NCBI GenBank assembly: GCA_021789155.1
Contig: JAJYJW010000005.1
Span: forward strand, 1-44,968
Length of the DNA: 44,968 bases
DNA from: Microcaldota archaeon
GTDB taxonomy: Archaea > Micrarchaeota > Micrarchaeia > Micrarchaeales > CABMGC01
Reading direction: 5' to 3'
Position 1 is the stretch's first letter; every line of letters begins with the position of its first letter. Positions 16,854 to 26,162 of the stretch are shown here, in pieces. The notes beneath the pieces are model-generated. The model did no database searches, was not told the DNA's origin, and saw nothing but the letters and a program-made list of their open reading frames with translations. The position numbers and the translations under genes were made by a program.

Positions 16854-17855
16854 ATGGCAAAGCCAGTGATATTTGTAACCGACATATGCGAAGATCCCGA
16901 TGATGCGTTGGCGCTGATACTGGCACTCGCCTCCCCAGAAATAGGGGTGAAATTGGTTGTCACCTCCGATGAGAAGGATGGGAAGAGAGCCGCATTCGCG
17001 AGGGCGCTTCTAGACGCGTTGGGCTCCAGCAACATACCTGTGGTTAGAGGTCATGAGAGCATAAAAGAAGGAAGCGGCGCAGTCATCGAGAAAGTGTTCG
17101 GCAGCACTGGCATTCTTGCGCGCACGAAAATACCAGAGGAAAAGGATTACGTCTCAACGATAAGGCAAACAGTCAAGCAGAATCCCGGAATAAGCATAAT
17201 ATCCGTAGGCACTTTCGTGGAGCTTGCAGATCTTGCCAGAAGGGAACCCGAAATAGCAGGTTCTGTCGGAGTTACCCTGATGGGTGGAGCACTTAATTAC
17301 CATAAACCCGGAAAGGCCGAGCACAATGTTCGCTATAGCATAAGCGATATCACCGGCATAGACTCGAAGCCGGTGATCAACGCAGCCATGGATCTTTTCA
17401 CCTCTCGCATGAACCTGAGGTTCGTGCTTGGCGACACCACGTTCATGCCAGACAAGATAGGCATTACGAAGGACAGCGAGACGTACAAATTATTCGACGG
17501 ATTGGGATCCACCGCCGCGGCTCTAGTGCAGGCAAACATGGATGCATTCTTCGAGAAATACTACAAGGTAAGCATAATGCACGATCCGCTTACTGTAGCG
17601 TCAATGTTGGGCGATTCCATCGTAGAGTTCGGCGATAAAAAGATAGCGATGGGCGAAACCGGCGAAATGCGCGAGGCAGGGAACGCCGTCGAGGGAATGG
17701 TTCTCAGGCAGTTAAAGGTAAGCACTAACGCAAACTATTCCGAGTTCATGCAGCTATTCTCCCAAAGAATATCTGCGCTGGTCCTGAAGAGCGCGCAAAA
17801 CGAACTCAAAGTGCTCGAGCGAAAGGAGGAAGTGACCAAGGTAAAGATAAAGTAA
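16854..17855 (+). CDS. Inosine-uridine-type nucleoside hydrolase family protein
   Basis: MAKPVIFVTDICEDPDDALALILALAS; ISVGTFVELADL, VTLMGGAL, IMHDPLTVASML; start is internal to ORF 16638..17855. Confidence 0.75.
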   Translation: MAKPVIFVTDICEDPDDALALILALASPEIGVKLVVTSDEKDGKRAAFARALLDALGSSNIPVVRGHESIKEGSGAVIEKVFGSTGILARTKIPEEKDYVSTIRQTVKQNPGISIISVGTFVELADLARREPEIAGSVGVTLMGGALNYHKPGKAEHNVRYSISDITGIDSKPVINAAMDLFTSRMNLRFVLGDTTFMPDKIGITKDSETYKLFDGLGSTAAALVQANMDAFFEKYYKVSIMHDPLTVASMLGDSIVEFGDKKIAMGETGEMREAGNAVEGMVLRQLKVSTNANYSEFMQLFSQRISALVLKSAQNELKVLERKEEVTKVKIK

Positions 17856-17860
17856 GAGTA

Positions 17861-19492
17861 TCAGTTTTCCTGTTCCTCGGGTTCCTGGCTTTCATCGCTC
17901 GCAGCCTCCTCCTTTTCCTCCTCGGAATTGGCAAAGAGGCTCTTGTATTTCGTCTCTATGAGATTCCTTAGCGAATTTTCTATGGTAACGGCGTCTTTTC
18001 CCGTAAGCTCCCCAAGGTCCTCCGAAAGCTGGCCTATGTACCTCATTATGGTTTTGTATCTTGTTTCCGCGATTCCCTTGTTCTTCATTCCGTGCAGGTA
18101 ACGCTGCAAATTCCTCAATCCGTCCATGACTGCAAGCTTTATCTCGTCTTCGATCTCGCTTTCGGGGGCTACGGACTGTTTGCCAACCCCTGCGTATGGC
18201 ACGTATACTGAGCATATGCTGACGAGTATGCTAACAGGTACGTTGTCTATGTCGTTTATTCCGTATCTTTTCCATGCTATGTCGCGTACTGCTTCCGTGA
18301 TCGCGCAGCTTCCCCCATCGAACAGCAATGGGACTTTGTTTGCGAATCTAAGTATGCTCATGCTCGCGGATTCCTCTCCGGATCTTCCCGCTGCGCCACC
18401 ATACGCTATGCCAATTTCAACCAGGAAAGGTATTCCCCCTTTGAACACCTTGGGTTTTCTCTGCACTACCGATACGAATTCCGGATTCAGTATGTTCCTT
18501 ATCGCGGCTTCTATACCCGCATCGCCTATTTCTGATATCGAATCCGTTTCTGGGCTCACCCACTTCATCTTCTTTATCGCATTCACTATCGCTTCTGATT
18601 CGTTCCAGGTTATGTTTCTAGGTTCCTTGTCAAAGTCTAGTTCAGGTATGAGCGTTTTCATCTCGTCTATTTTAGCCGGGCCGAATCTTGAGAAGCTCTC
18701 CGAGAAAAACGTCGATACCTTGTTGGATGTGCTTGCGTGCGCGAAATCGAGAAGGTCCGCAGCTTCCAACCCCAACGGGTGCGGTTTGGCCTGCTTCGCC
18801 TTTTTGGGCAATTCCTCCACGCTCCTGGGGAACACGTACTCCTTTCCTTCTGGATCAAGAAGGGTCAGGCTAGCATGCGGATTGACCATTGCGGTTCTCT
18901 TTACGTATTCGTAAACCCCATGCACGCTTTTCTCGTACTTTACTCCGGCAAACTCCGCCGTTACCTCCAGTCCGTGCATGTTTGTTGGATTCTCCAGCTT
19001 AGCAACGTTTTCGATTATTGGTTTGTTGTTCTTTATGTCAAGTGAGATATCGCATTCGAATGCTTCGCTGTCGGTATACGATTTAGCGTGAATGCCCTTT
19101 CCCGTGGTTATCTGCGCGAAAAGCGTGCAGCCCGCAGCGCCAATTCCCTGTTGGCCTCGCTGTTGCACATACCTATGGAACTTGGTCCCAGACAATACTG
19201 ATGCCAATGCCTTGCCGATTATCTTTTTCGGTATGCCTATCGCATTGTCGCGTACGGTAATTATGTATCTTTCTTCTCCGTTTTGCTGTATCTTCAGATA
19301 TATCTCGGGCATTATGCCTGCTTCCTCGCATGCATCGAGGGAATTCGTCACGTATTCGTGTATCGCAGTCGTAAGCGATCTCACCTTCCCGGAATATCCA
19401 AGCATCTGCCTGTTTTTCCTGAAGAACTCTGTTACTGAATGCTCTTTGAATTCCTTGAAAACATTTTCCGCATTCTTCTGTTCGTTACTCAT
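17861..19492 (-). CDS. top6B: DNA topoisomerase VI subunit B
   Basis: AIHEYVTNSLDACEEAGI (GHKL N box), VRDNAIGIP, QQRGQQGIGAAGC, and full-length TopoVI-B like C-terminus. Confidence 0.93.
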   Translation of the reverse strand: MSNEQKNAENVFKEFKEHSVTEFFRKNRQMLGYSGKVRSLTTAIHEYVTNSLDACEEAGIMPEIYLKIQQNGEERYIITVRDNAIGIPKKIIGKALASVLSGTKFHRYVQQRGQQGIGAAGCTLFAQITTGKGIHAKSYTDSEAFECDISLDIKNNKPIIENVAKLENPTNMHGLEVTAEFAGVKYEKSVHGVYEYVKRTAMVNPHASLTLLDPEGKEYVFPRSVEELPKKAKQAKPHPLGLEAADLLDFAHASTSNKVSTFFSESFSRFGPAKIDEMKTLIPELDFDKEPRNITWNESEAIVNAIKKMKWVSPETDSISEIGDAGIEAAIRNILNPEFVSVVQRKPKVFKGGIPFLVEIGIAYGGAAGRSGEESASMSILRFANKVPLLFDGGSCAITEAVRDIAWKRYGINDIDNVPVSILVSICSVYVPYAGVGKQSVAPESEIEDEIKLAVMDGLRNLQRYLHGMKNKGIAETRYKTIMRYIGQLSEDLGELTGKDAVTIENSLRNLIETKYKSLFANSEEEKEEAASDESQEPEEQEN

Positions 19493-20009
19493 TCAACCAC
19501 CCAATCTGTGTGCTATCCTTCCTCTCCTTTTCCATCGCAGCGTAGGCTTTCTTGTGCGTGCCGCCTTCAAGCAGAATGTTGACCGCAGTCATCGCTATCT
19601 TAGTCTCTTCCATATTGCCAATCATGCTTATCGTGTTGCCGTATATGCACATCACTACCCCGCTTACCCTTTCTATGTAGCCCTTCGTTTTCCCATCGCT
19701 GCCTATTACCCTGCTTTTAAGTCGCGTCCTCTGCGCTTCGCTGCTCGTCATTTCCTTGAGGTTTATGCTAGTGAACGTTTCCTCTTCCTTAAGGAGAAGC
19801 AGAGCGTCTTTAACTTCGAAACCTCTGCCATACGCTTGTATGACGTTCTTGGCATTGAACTCGTCAAGAGGCTCACCCTCTATTATTACCTGATTATCGT
19901 CTTCGACGCGCAGGCTGCACTTGAGCCTTCGCTCAAGATAGTGAAATTTTTCGTCATCCCTTGTAAGCGAATTTGCCCTAATCTCGGGTATAGCAATTTG
20001 TTGCATCAA
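19485..20009 (-). CDS. KH-domain RNA-processing protein (Krr1/Pno1-like)
   Basis: RLKSRVIGSDGKTKGYIERVSGVVMCIYGNTISMIG KH motif; overlaps top6B start by 8 nt. Confidence 0.82.
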   Translation of the reverse strand: MMQQIAIPEIRANSLTRDDEKFHYLERRLKCSLRVEDDNQVIIEGEPLDEFNAKNVIQAYGRGFEVKDALLLLKEEETFTSINLKEMTSSEAQRTRLKSRVIGSDGKTKGYIERVSGVVMCIYGNTISMIGNMEETKIAMTAVNILLEGGTHKKAYAAMEKERKDSTQIGWLNE

Positions 20010-20087
20010 TAACTACCGCAGTCGCCTTAACAGGGTATTATCTCTAGCAAAAGCTAAATATATTGTTTCAAATGTTTTGTTGATTAA

Positions 20088-20396
20088 ATGGCAAAAATTC
20101 TTGTTTGCGGATCTTCGGAGCTCCAGGAAGGGAACATGCGTGGTTTCGAGAGCAATGGGCATAAGCTGCTCATCGCCAGAATAGCTGGGAAGGTATATGC
20201 CATGAATGGCATATGCAAGCACCAAGGCGGACGCTTGTATGATGGCGAGCTCAGCGGAAAGAGCGTAACCTGCCCTTTGCACGGATCAGTCTGGGACGTA
20301 ACAACCGGCATTCTCATAGATTTCTACGACAACCTGCCTAATGAGGAAATGTATCCCGTAGTAGAAGAAAATGGCAGTATCTTTTTGGAACTCTAA
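20088..20396 (+). CDS. Rieske [2Fe-2S] ferredoxin-like protein
   Basis: CKHQGGRLYDGELSGKSVTCPLHGSVWDVTTG: CxH...CxxH Rieske cluster motif. Confidence 0.9.
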   Translation: MAKILVCGSSELQEGNMRGFESNGHKLLIARIAGKVYAMNGICKHQGGRLYDGELSGKSVTCPLHGSVWDVTTGILIDFYDNLPNEEMYPVVEENGSIFLEL

Positions 20397-20451
20397 GATT
20401 GCCGATGTTTTAAATAACAATTCAGACAATATATTTTGGTAGTGTATTCCA

Positions 20452-21657
20452 ATGCTGATTGACAAGTACGCGCCTACAACGCTCAACCAAATAGTCGGAA
20501 ATCACGACGTTGTAGACAGATTGCTTGCATTCGGCTCTGCTGCGCAGTCAGGCAAGCAGAAACCAATAATGCTTTTCGGGCCTCCGGGAGTGGGGAAGAC
20601 GTGCTCAGCGCATGCGCTCGCCGCTTCGAATGGATTCGAGCTTCTTTCTTTAGACGCTAGCGATTACAGAGACGCGGAATCGCTCAGGAAAACGCTTCTT
20701 CCAGCAGTGAATTCAAGCAGGCTTTTCGGGGGAAAACTTCTCATACTGCTAGATGAGATAGACGAGCTCTCCACAAAATTCGACGGCAATGCGGAAAAGG
20801 TGATACTCGACGTTCTGGAAAAAACAAAATATCCGGTGGTGTTCATAGCAAACGACTATTGGAACAAGAAAATTGCGTTTCTAAGGGATAAAGTCGAGAA
20901 ATTTGAATTCAAGCGCGTGGACAATGGAGAGCTCACCGCTTTCCTTACCAGCATAGCGGAGAAGGAAGGGAAGAAAGTGGAGAAAGAGATAATAGAGAAC
21001 ATAGCGATGAGGAGCAACGGCGACGTGCGCTGCGCAATGAACGACTTGGATGTGATGTTCGATGCCTCTCCGGAATTGCTTTCGAGTCTCGGAATAAGGA
21101 ACAGGAAAGCGGAGATATTCGGAGTTTTGGATAAGATATTCCTTTATTCGAACTTCGATACAGCAAGGTCAGCCTCAATTTCTTCCGATCTTGACACTTC
21201 TATGCTTATGAATTGGATAGAGCAGAACGTTCCCACAAGGTATAACGGGAAGAAGGAGAGACTTGATGCTTATGATAATCTTGCAAGAGCGAGCTTTTTC
21301 CTTCACAACGCGCAGCGCAACAACCATTACAGCTACTTGAGGTATTCCAGCATATTGATGACGAGCGGTGTGGCGCTCTCGGCTCGCGGCAACGTATCCT
21401 ACAGTTCCTCATACTCTTTTCCCGAAGTCATAAGGCAGCTCGCGTCAAGCAAGAAAGGCAGGGTGGTAGTATCCAACATAACTACGAAGCTCATATACTG
21501 CGTGCATACGCACAAAAAGAACATATACTCCGAATACTTCCACTTGTTTAGGGCAATGATAGCAGATGCGGACAAGAAAGGCACGAGGGAGGAATTGAAC
21601 GCTATGTTTCAAAGAACCTACGGGCTTACCCCGGATGAGATCAAGGCAATCGCATGA
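20452..21657 (+). CDS. rfcL: Replication factor C large subunit
   Basis: LIDKYAPTTLNQIVGN, GPPGVGKT Walker A, LLDEIDEL, NGDVRCAMNDLD. Confidence 0.9.
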   Translation: MLIDKYAPTTLNQIVGNHDVVDRLLAFGSAAQSGKQKPIMLFGPPGVGKTCSAHALAASNGFELLSLDASDYRDAESLRKTLLPAVNSSRLFGGKLLILLDEIDELSTKFDGNAEKVILDVLEKTKYPVVFIANDYWNKKIAFLRDKVEKFEFKRVDNGELTAFLTSIAEKEGKKVEKEIIENIAMRSNGDVRCAMNDLDVMFDASPELLSSLGIRNRKAEIFGVLDKIFLYSNFDTARSASISSDLDTSMLMNWIEQNVPTRYNGKKERLDAYDNLARASFFLHNAQRNNHYSYLRYSSILMTSGVALSARGNVSYSSSYSFPEVIRQLASSKKGRVVVSNITTKLIYCVHTHKKNIYSEYFHLFRAMIADADKKGTREELNAMFQRTYGLTPDEIKAIA

Positions 21658-21780
21658 TCAGAAGTATGCATATCATGCAAATGTCAAATTATTAATTATG
21701 CTGTGCTTGCGCTGAATAATGCCGTAAACTTTTGCCATAGTCAGGGTTATTAAGCCGAACGTGAAAGAGATTCTGGTTAC

Positions 21781-21951
21781 ATGCAGAAAATAATAAGCCT
21801 CAATTCCTTCCTGGAAAACGTTGCTCCTGCAGTCATAGAAAAACGCGATGCTTATGATGATAGGCAAACGCGCATAGTGCAGACGGATCTCAAACAATTC
21901 GTCTTCGAAAGAAGGCAGAGCCGAAGCCTGATGGAGTTTGTAAGGTATTGA
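21781..21951 (+). CDS. Small ORF (56 aa); possibly the 5' part of a frameshifted gene
   Basis: MQKIISLNSFLENVAPAVIEKRDAYDDRQTRIVQTDLKQFVFERRQSRSLMEFVRY; below the ORF-track length cut-off; fills an otherwise empty 400-bp gap. Confidence 0.4.
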   Translation: MQKIISLNSFLENVAPAVIEKRDAYDDRQTRIVQTDLKQFVFERRQSRSLMEFVRY

Positions 21952-22055
21952 AAACTACAGAAATGATCATCTTGCGCGCAAAGCGAGATAATTCCTTGTT
22001 GGAATCGCGTCCTTTGACCATAGATTATCAGGTTACCTACTCTAGCGAATAGCAT

Positions 22056-23165
22056 TCATCCTGATAACTTGCATTCTACTTTTGAATCGAGGAATCTGCC
22101 ATAACGCTCAGCTTCTTCAAGAATGCCCTTTTCCTGGTCGCGGGTTAATTTCGAAAATGAAGTAGTGGCAATCCTTATTTTGTCTTTCATCCGTTGTTTC
22201 TTCCACGTGCCTATGACCTTGCCTTCGTATACTATTATTGGCAGGAATATCCCGTTGCTGTAAATGATTTTACCCTTGTCGAATGCGTTCTTCACGTATC
22301 TTTCGTCCAAGGCTGCGCTTCTGTCCCTATAGCCTATCAAATACTCGTCGAATGCGGGAAGGAGATGGAGCGACGCATCGCGCTTCGACTTTGCGATGCT
22401 TTTTTGCATGTAATAGGTTCTTCCGTCAATCTCTTCCTTCTTTAGCTTCTGCTTCGCGCTTTCAATCCCTTTCCTTGCGTCGCTGACTTTCAGGCCAGAC
22501 CACCATACGTAATCCTCAAGCATAGCTGGCCCATGGCTAGTGAAGTAGCGTATCGCGAGTTCGCGCAGTGCATCATCTCCAGAGAATACGCTGCCGCCGC
22601 GCACCCATTCGTCGAGCAATGCGAAAGTGGGCTGCTTGCCGTCATGCGCGCCGAAACATATGAGCCCGTTCCATGCTGCCCTGTAAAGCATGTGATAACC
22701 CAGGTTGTTCTTGCTTGGAACTCCTCCCTTGCTAAGTATCTCGTACATCTCTTTTCGCTGAAGCTGTTTGTTCCCTTTCAGCGCGTTCTCGAACAGCAGC
22801 ATGGTCTTTTCCACTGTCTTGTCGGTCAACCCAAGGTGCGAATCGCGGAGTTTCGCAGTAGAAAGCAGTCTAGGCCCGAATAATTTGAGCAACCATCTTA
22901 TGTCGCTTGCGTGGGCGAAGTGCAGTGTTCCGCGCATAAGCCACGTTCTTACTATCTGCCGCGCCTCTATCCTGTTCTCAATATCTTTTTTCGTCATGCC
23001 TTCATTGCACCGCAAGCCTATCGCCCAAAGTGCCGCCTGATAATCCTGCGCCTGCATTGCGCCTATGCTAGCCACAACATCCTCTGGTTTGTCGAATGCA
23101 TTCGCCGTGATGTGTTGGTTGGATAGCCTCAGTTGCGTTATGTCCTGCTGATCCAAGCAATTCAC
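22056..23165 (-). CDS. Winged-helix DNA-binding protein, AlkZ-like DNA glycosylase family
   Basis: IGAMQAQDYQAALWAIGLR, TWLMRGTLHFAHASDIRWLL, LLPAFDEYLIGYRDRSA typical of the HTH_42/AlkZ family. Confidence 0.78.
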   Translation of the reverse strand: MNCLDQQDITQLRLSNQHITANAFDKPEDVVASIGAMQAQDYQAALWAIGLRCNEGMTKKDIENRIEARQIVRTWLMRGTLHFAHASDIRWLLKLFGPRLLSTAKLRDSHLGLTDKTVEKTMLLFENALKGNKQLQRKEMYEILSKGGVPSKNNLGYHMLYRAAWNGLICFGAHDGKQPTFALLDEWVRGGSVFSGDDALRELAIRYFTSHGPAMLEDYVWWSGLKVSDARKGIESAKQKLKKEEIDGRTYYMQKSIAKSKRDASLHLLPAFDEYLIGYRDRSAALDERYVKNAFDKGKIIYSNGIFLPIIVYEGKVIGTWKKQRMKDKIRIATTSFSKLTRDQEKGILEEAERYGRFLDSKVECKLSG

Positions 23166-23680
23166 GGATTAATGTTGAAATACTCCAATACTACTTTGAT
23201 CATGGTGAATACCGTCACTCCTACTACAACTATCAGAACGCCTACGTAATCCAATTGGTATATCACGAATGCAAAAGCTATTCCCATTGCCGCTGGATGC
23301 ATGCTGTCTGTTTCGAACATCAAAAGCGCAACCATGAAAAGCGTAAGCGCAGATGCAGCGTAGAACCCAATAGTGCCAGTAAGCAGATAGCCCATTTCCC
23401 CAAGTATAGCGGCTATGGTGTAGCTGCGTATGAACCTGTTGACGTTTGATGAACGTGCGTATGGCGTCATGAAAAGGGTAAAAGCGGAAGCGGCAAACGA
23501 CGCGAATACTATGGCAGAGCCGGAGCTGTAACGGAAGTCCTTGTCCAGTATTTCAAGAACATAGATGAGAAGCATCAGCGTTGCCACTGTAAGCAATATC
23601 GGTATGATGATATGCTGCCTGTTTGGCTTGTGCCTTGTTTTCCTGTATTTTTCATGGCTGAATTCTTCGGTTAGTTTCAT
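23162..23680 (-). CDS. HPP-family integral membrane protein
   Basis: Four to five hydrophobic segments and TDSMHPAAMGIAFAFV (HPP-like motif). Confidence 0.65.
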   Translation of the reverse strand: MKLTEEFSHEKYRKTRHKPNRQHIIIPILLTVATLMLLIYVLEILDKDFRYSSGSAIVFASFAASAFTLFMTPYARSSNVNRFIRSYTIAAILGEMGYLLTGTIGFYAASALTLFMVALLMFETDSMHPAAMGIAFAFVIYQLDYVGVLIVVVGVTVFTMIKVVLEYFNINP

Positions 23681-23684
23681 GCTT

Positions 23685-24791
23685 TCATCTAGTTGAATTC
23701 GCGATATTGGGGATTACTCCAGGGCTTCCTATAACTCCGTCAGTGTCGTATGCGCATCCTAGTCCTGAAGTATTGCAACCGGAAATCGCAGTCAAGAACG
23801 ACGATTTGGATATGGGTGTGGTTATGTTGTCTGTTATGGCAACGTCTATCGTTCCAGTTCCTGTATAAGTATAGTATTTTCCAGTAGCATTGTCATAATA
23901 GCCAGATGGAACACCCCCTATGCCCTGCTCTACGAGCATGTTTCCAGGTAAGCCGTTTATCTGCGAGTATGCGCCTTGCAACGAGTTAGATGTATAAGCT
24001 ACAACTCCTTGTCCTACGCTTGCATACAATACGTAAGTATCGTTAGCCTTGAATACTGCGGGATCAGATGCTGTCCCCCCTAAAGTGTCAATGCCAATAT
24101 TCACCCTCACTCCAGGGTCAATAACGAAATCCAACCCGTCGCTACCATTTATCTCTGTCGCACTCATTATCTGCTTAACGCAGCTCGATTCGCCACCGGG
24201 GCACTGTGCTGGGTCTTGGTTATACATCCCCGGCAAGAAGAACAGGACTATCGTATTGTTAATCAGGATCGGGCACGGATCAACGAATATCGCTTGCGTT
24301 CTATTTGGATACATCAGCTCCACATGTTTGGTTTGAGATTCTTCTCCGGTACTCAGGTTTAATGTCGTGAGTGTTCCGGGATTGTAAATGTAAAGCATGT
24401 CCCCTCTTCGCACCAAATCAGGCACGCTTCCAGAGAACGGCTTGAATCCAGAAACCAGTGTCCAATTGACGAGGTTGTTCGATTGCGCCAGATACGTCAT
24501 ATGATTTCTCGGATCGTTGCAAGATGGTCCGCTGCATGCAAGAAAGGCCATTAGATATTTGTCTGTAATCGCGGTCGATGTGCTTGAACTGCCAGCGTTA
24601 ACGTTGCTTGCAGAGCTGCTGTAATTGGGGTTCTGCCCTGAATTTTGGATAACCGGGCGCGTAGTTAAGTTCGATGCAGTGCCTTGCTGTGCGGAGTTGC
24701 TAGAATTGAGCAGCAATACATACGCTACGACTGCCAAAATTAGGGCGAGGATGATTATCCTTGACGCATTCATGTGTCTAATACCTATCAA
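23685..24791 (-). CDS. Secreted beta-propeller-like protein (GH43-like fold suspected)
   Basis: N-terminal TM ASRIIILALILAVVAYVLLL, Ser/Asn-rich linker, then SNNLVNWTLV, SDPAVFKANDTYVLYAS repeats as in five-bladed glycosidase propellers. Confidence 0.5.
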   Translation of the reverse strand: MIGIRHMNASRIIILALILAVVAYVLLLNSSNSAQQGTASNLTTRPVIQNSGQNPNYSSSASNVNAGSSSTSTAITDKYLMAFLACSGPSCNDPRNHMTYLAQSNNLVNWTLVSGFKPFSGSVPDLVRRGDMLYIYNPGTLTTLNLSTGEESQTKHVELMYPNRTQAIFVDPCPILINNTIVLFFLPGMYNQDPAQCPGGESSCVKQIMSATEINGSDGLDFVIDPGVRVNIGIDTLGGTASDPAVFKANDTYVLYASVGQGVVAYTSNSLQGAYSQINGLPGNMLVEQGIGGVPSGYYDNATGKYYTYTGTGTIDVAITDNITTPISKSSFLTAISGCNTSGLGCAYDTDGVIGSPGVIPNIANSTR

Positions 24792-24851
24792 TAAACTAAA
24801 AAGCTTTCATAAACCGCAAATCTGTGCAAAGAAGAATATATTTAAGCAATA

Positions 24852-24863
24852 ACTTTATAAAGT
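24852..24863. promoter_or_regulatory. Perfect palindrome overlapping the TATA region of the ArsR-like gene
   Basis: ACTTTATAAAGT 21 nt upstream of the ATG at 24884. Confidence 0.4.
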
Positions 24864-24883
24864 AAAGAGTTTAAAAGAATATC

Positions 24884-25204
24884 ATGGATGCTTTCTATGC
24901 TTTGGCAGAGCCAAGGCGAAGAAAAATAATGGAGTTGCTTGCCGCCAATGGAATTCTCACTGCTACTCAAATATGCCGTAAATTCGACGTTAGCGCGCAG
25001 GCGATATCTCAGCATCTGAAGGTTTTGCTTAATGCAAAACTAGTGAATGTGGAGAAGCATTCCCAAAAACGCATGTATAGCATAAACCAAGAATCGCTTA
25101 TTGAAATGGAGAATTGGATTGAAGTTACAACAATGCAATGGAACAATAGGCTTGATAAGCTTGACAAGTTGCTTGCTAACACTGATAAACGTATCAAGAA
25201 GTGA
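24884..25204 (+). CDS. ArsR-family winged-helix transcriptional regulator
   Basis: LAEPRRRKIMELLAANGILTATQICRKFDVSAQAISQHLKVLLNAKLVNVEKHSQKRMYSI. Confidence 0.88.
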   Translation: MDAFYALAEPRRRKIMELLAANGILTATQICRKFDVSAQAISQHLKVLLNAKLVNVEKHSQKRMYSINQESLIEMENWIEVTTMQWNNRLDKLDKLLANTDKRIKK

Positions 25205-25208
25205 GAAT

Positions 25209-25700
25209 ATGGAAGAACAAAATGTGAAAGAACTTACAATAACGAGAAGTTTTGATGTGCCTGTGGAAAAGGTTTGGAGGGCATTGGTAGACCAAGAACT
25301 GGTGAAGGAGTGGTGGGGTCCGAGAGGCGTTACTATTCCCGTATGCGAGATAGACGCGAGAAAAGGCGGAAAGATAAGCATAACGATGCGTGCGGGAAAG
25401 GAACTCGGTAATTTTGAAGGACAGGAATGGCCAATGATCGGAGAATTCGATGAGGTTATAGAGGGCAAGAAACTGGTGTTCACTTCCGGCGCAGTTCAGG
25501 AAAGAGAGAGCAAGAAGATGAGCATAAAGTCGCAGACAACCATGACCTTAGAGGAAAAGAACGGGAAGACGAAGCTTGTGGTTTTCATAAAAGTGATTGA
25601 ATCAGATTCGTCTCCAGAAGCGAAGTTCGCATTGCAGGGTATGTCGATGGGCTGGAACCAGCAAGTGGATAAACTGGGAGAATTCCTGATAAAGAGATAA
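25209..25700 (+). CDS. SRPBCC/AHSA1-family protein
   Basis: ITRSFDVPVEKVWRALVDQELVKEWWGPRG...MGWNQQVDKLGEFL. Confidence 0.88.
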   Translation: MEEQNVKELTITRSFDVPVEKVWRALVDQELVKEWWGPRGVTIPVCEIDARKGGKISITMRAGKELGNFEGQEWPMIGEFDEVIEGKKLVFTSGAVQERESKKMSIKSQTTMTLEEKNGKTKLVVFIKVIESDSSPEAKFALQGMSMGWNQQVDKLGEFLIKR

Positions 25701-25718
25701 TGTTGAAATTGTGGTATC

Positions 25719-26150
25719 ATGGAAAAGAAAAACAATTCGAAGAATGCGAAGGGATTCAGCGCCGAGGAAGTAGAAGCCATGAAAGAATATATCAAAGAGA
25801 AGAACATGGACAAAAAGGACATGGAAAAGGCAGTGCTTGAGAAAATCAACACCATGAACGGAAACGACAAGATTATCGGGAAGCGACTTCATTCTATAAT
25901 CACCGCAAACGCGCCTATGCTCAAGCCAAGGCTTTGGTATGGCATGCCCGCTTATGCAAAAGATAATGGCAACATAGTGTGCTTCTTCCAGTGCGCGCAG
26001 AAATTCAAGGCAAGGTACGCGACTCTCGGCTTCAGCGACAAGGCGCATCTTGACGATGGAAGCATGTGGTCTACATCATTTGCAATCAAGGAGTTGAGCT
26101 CTGCTGAAGAAAAAAAGATAGTGGCGTTAGTCAAGAGAGCAATCTCTTGA
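25719..26150 (+). CDS. DUF1801/YdhG-like family protein
   Basis: KRLHSIITANAPMLKPRLWYGMPAYAKDNGNIVCFFQCAQKFKARYATLGF. Confidence 0.65.
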   Translation: MEKKNNSKNAKGFSAEEVEAMKEYIKEKNMDKKDMEKAVLEKINTMNGNDKIIGKRLHSIITANAPMLKPRLWYGMPAYAKDNGNIVCFFQCAQKFKARYATLGFSDKAHLDDGSMWSTSFAIKELSSAEEKKIVALVKRAIS

Positions 26151-26162
26151 CTTTGCACCAAC

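Noticed and set aside
21673-21897. Minus-strand 74-aa ORF
   Set aside because: Overlaps the better-looking plus-strand small ORF and has no family or initiation signal support.
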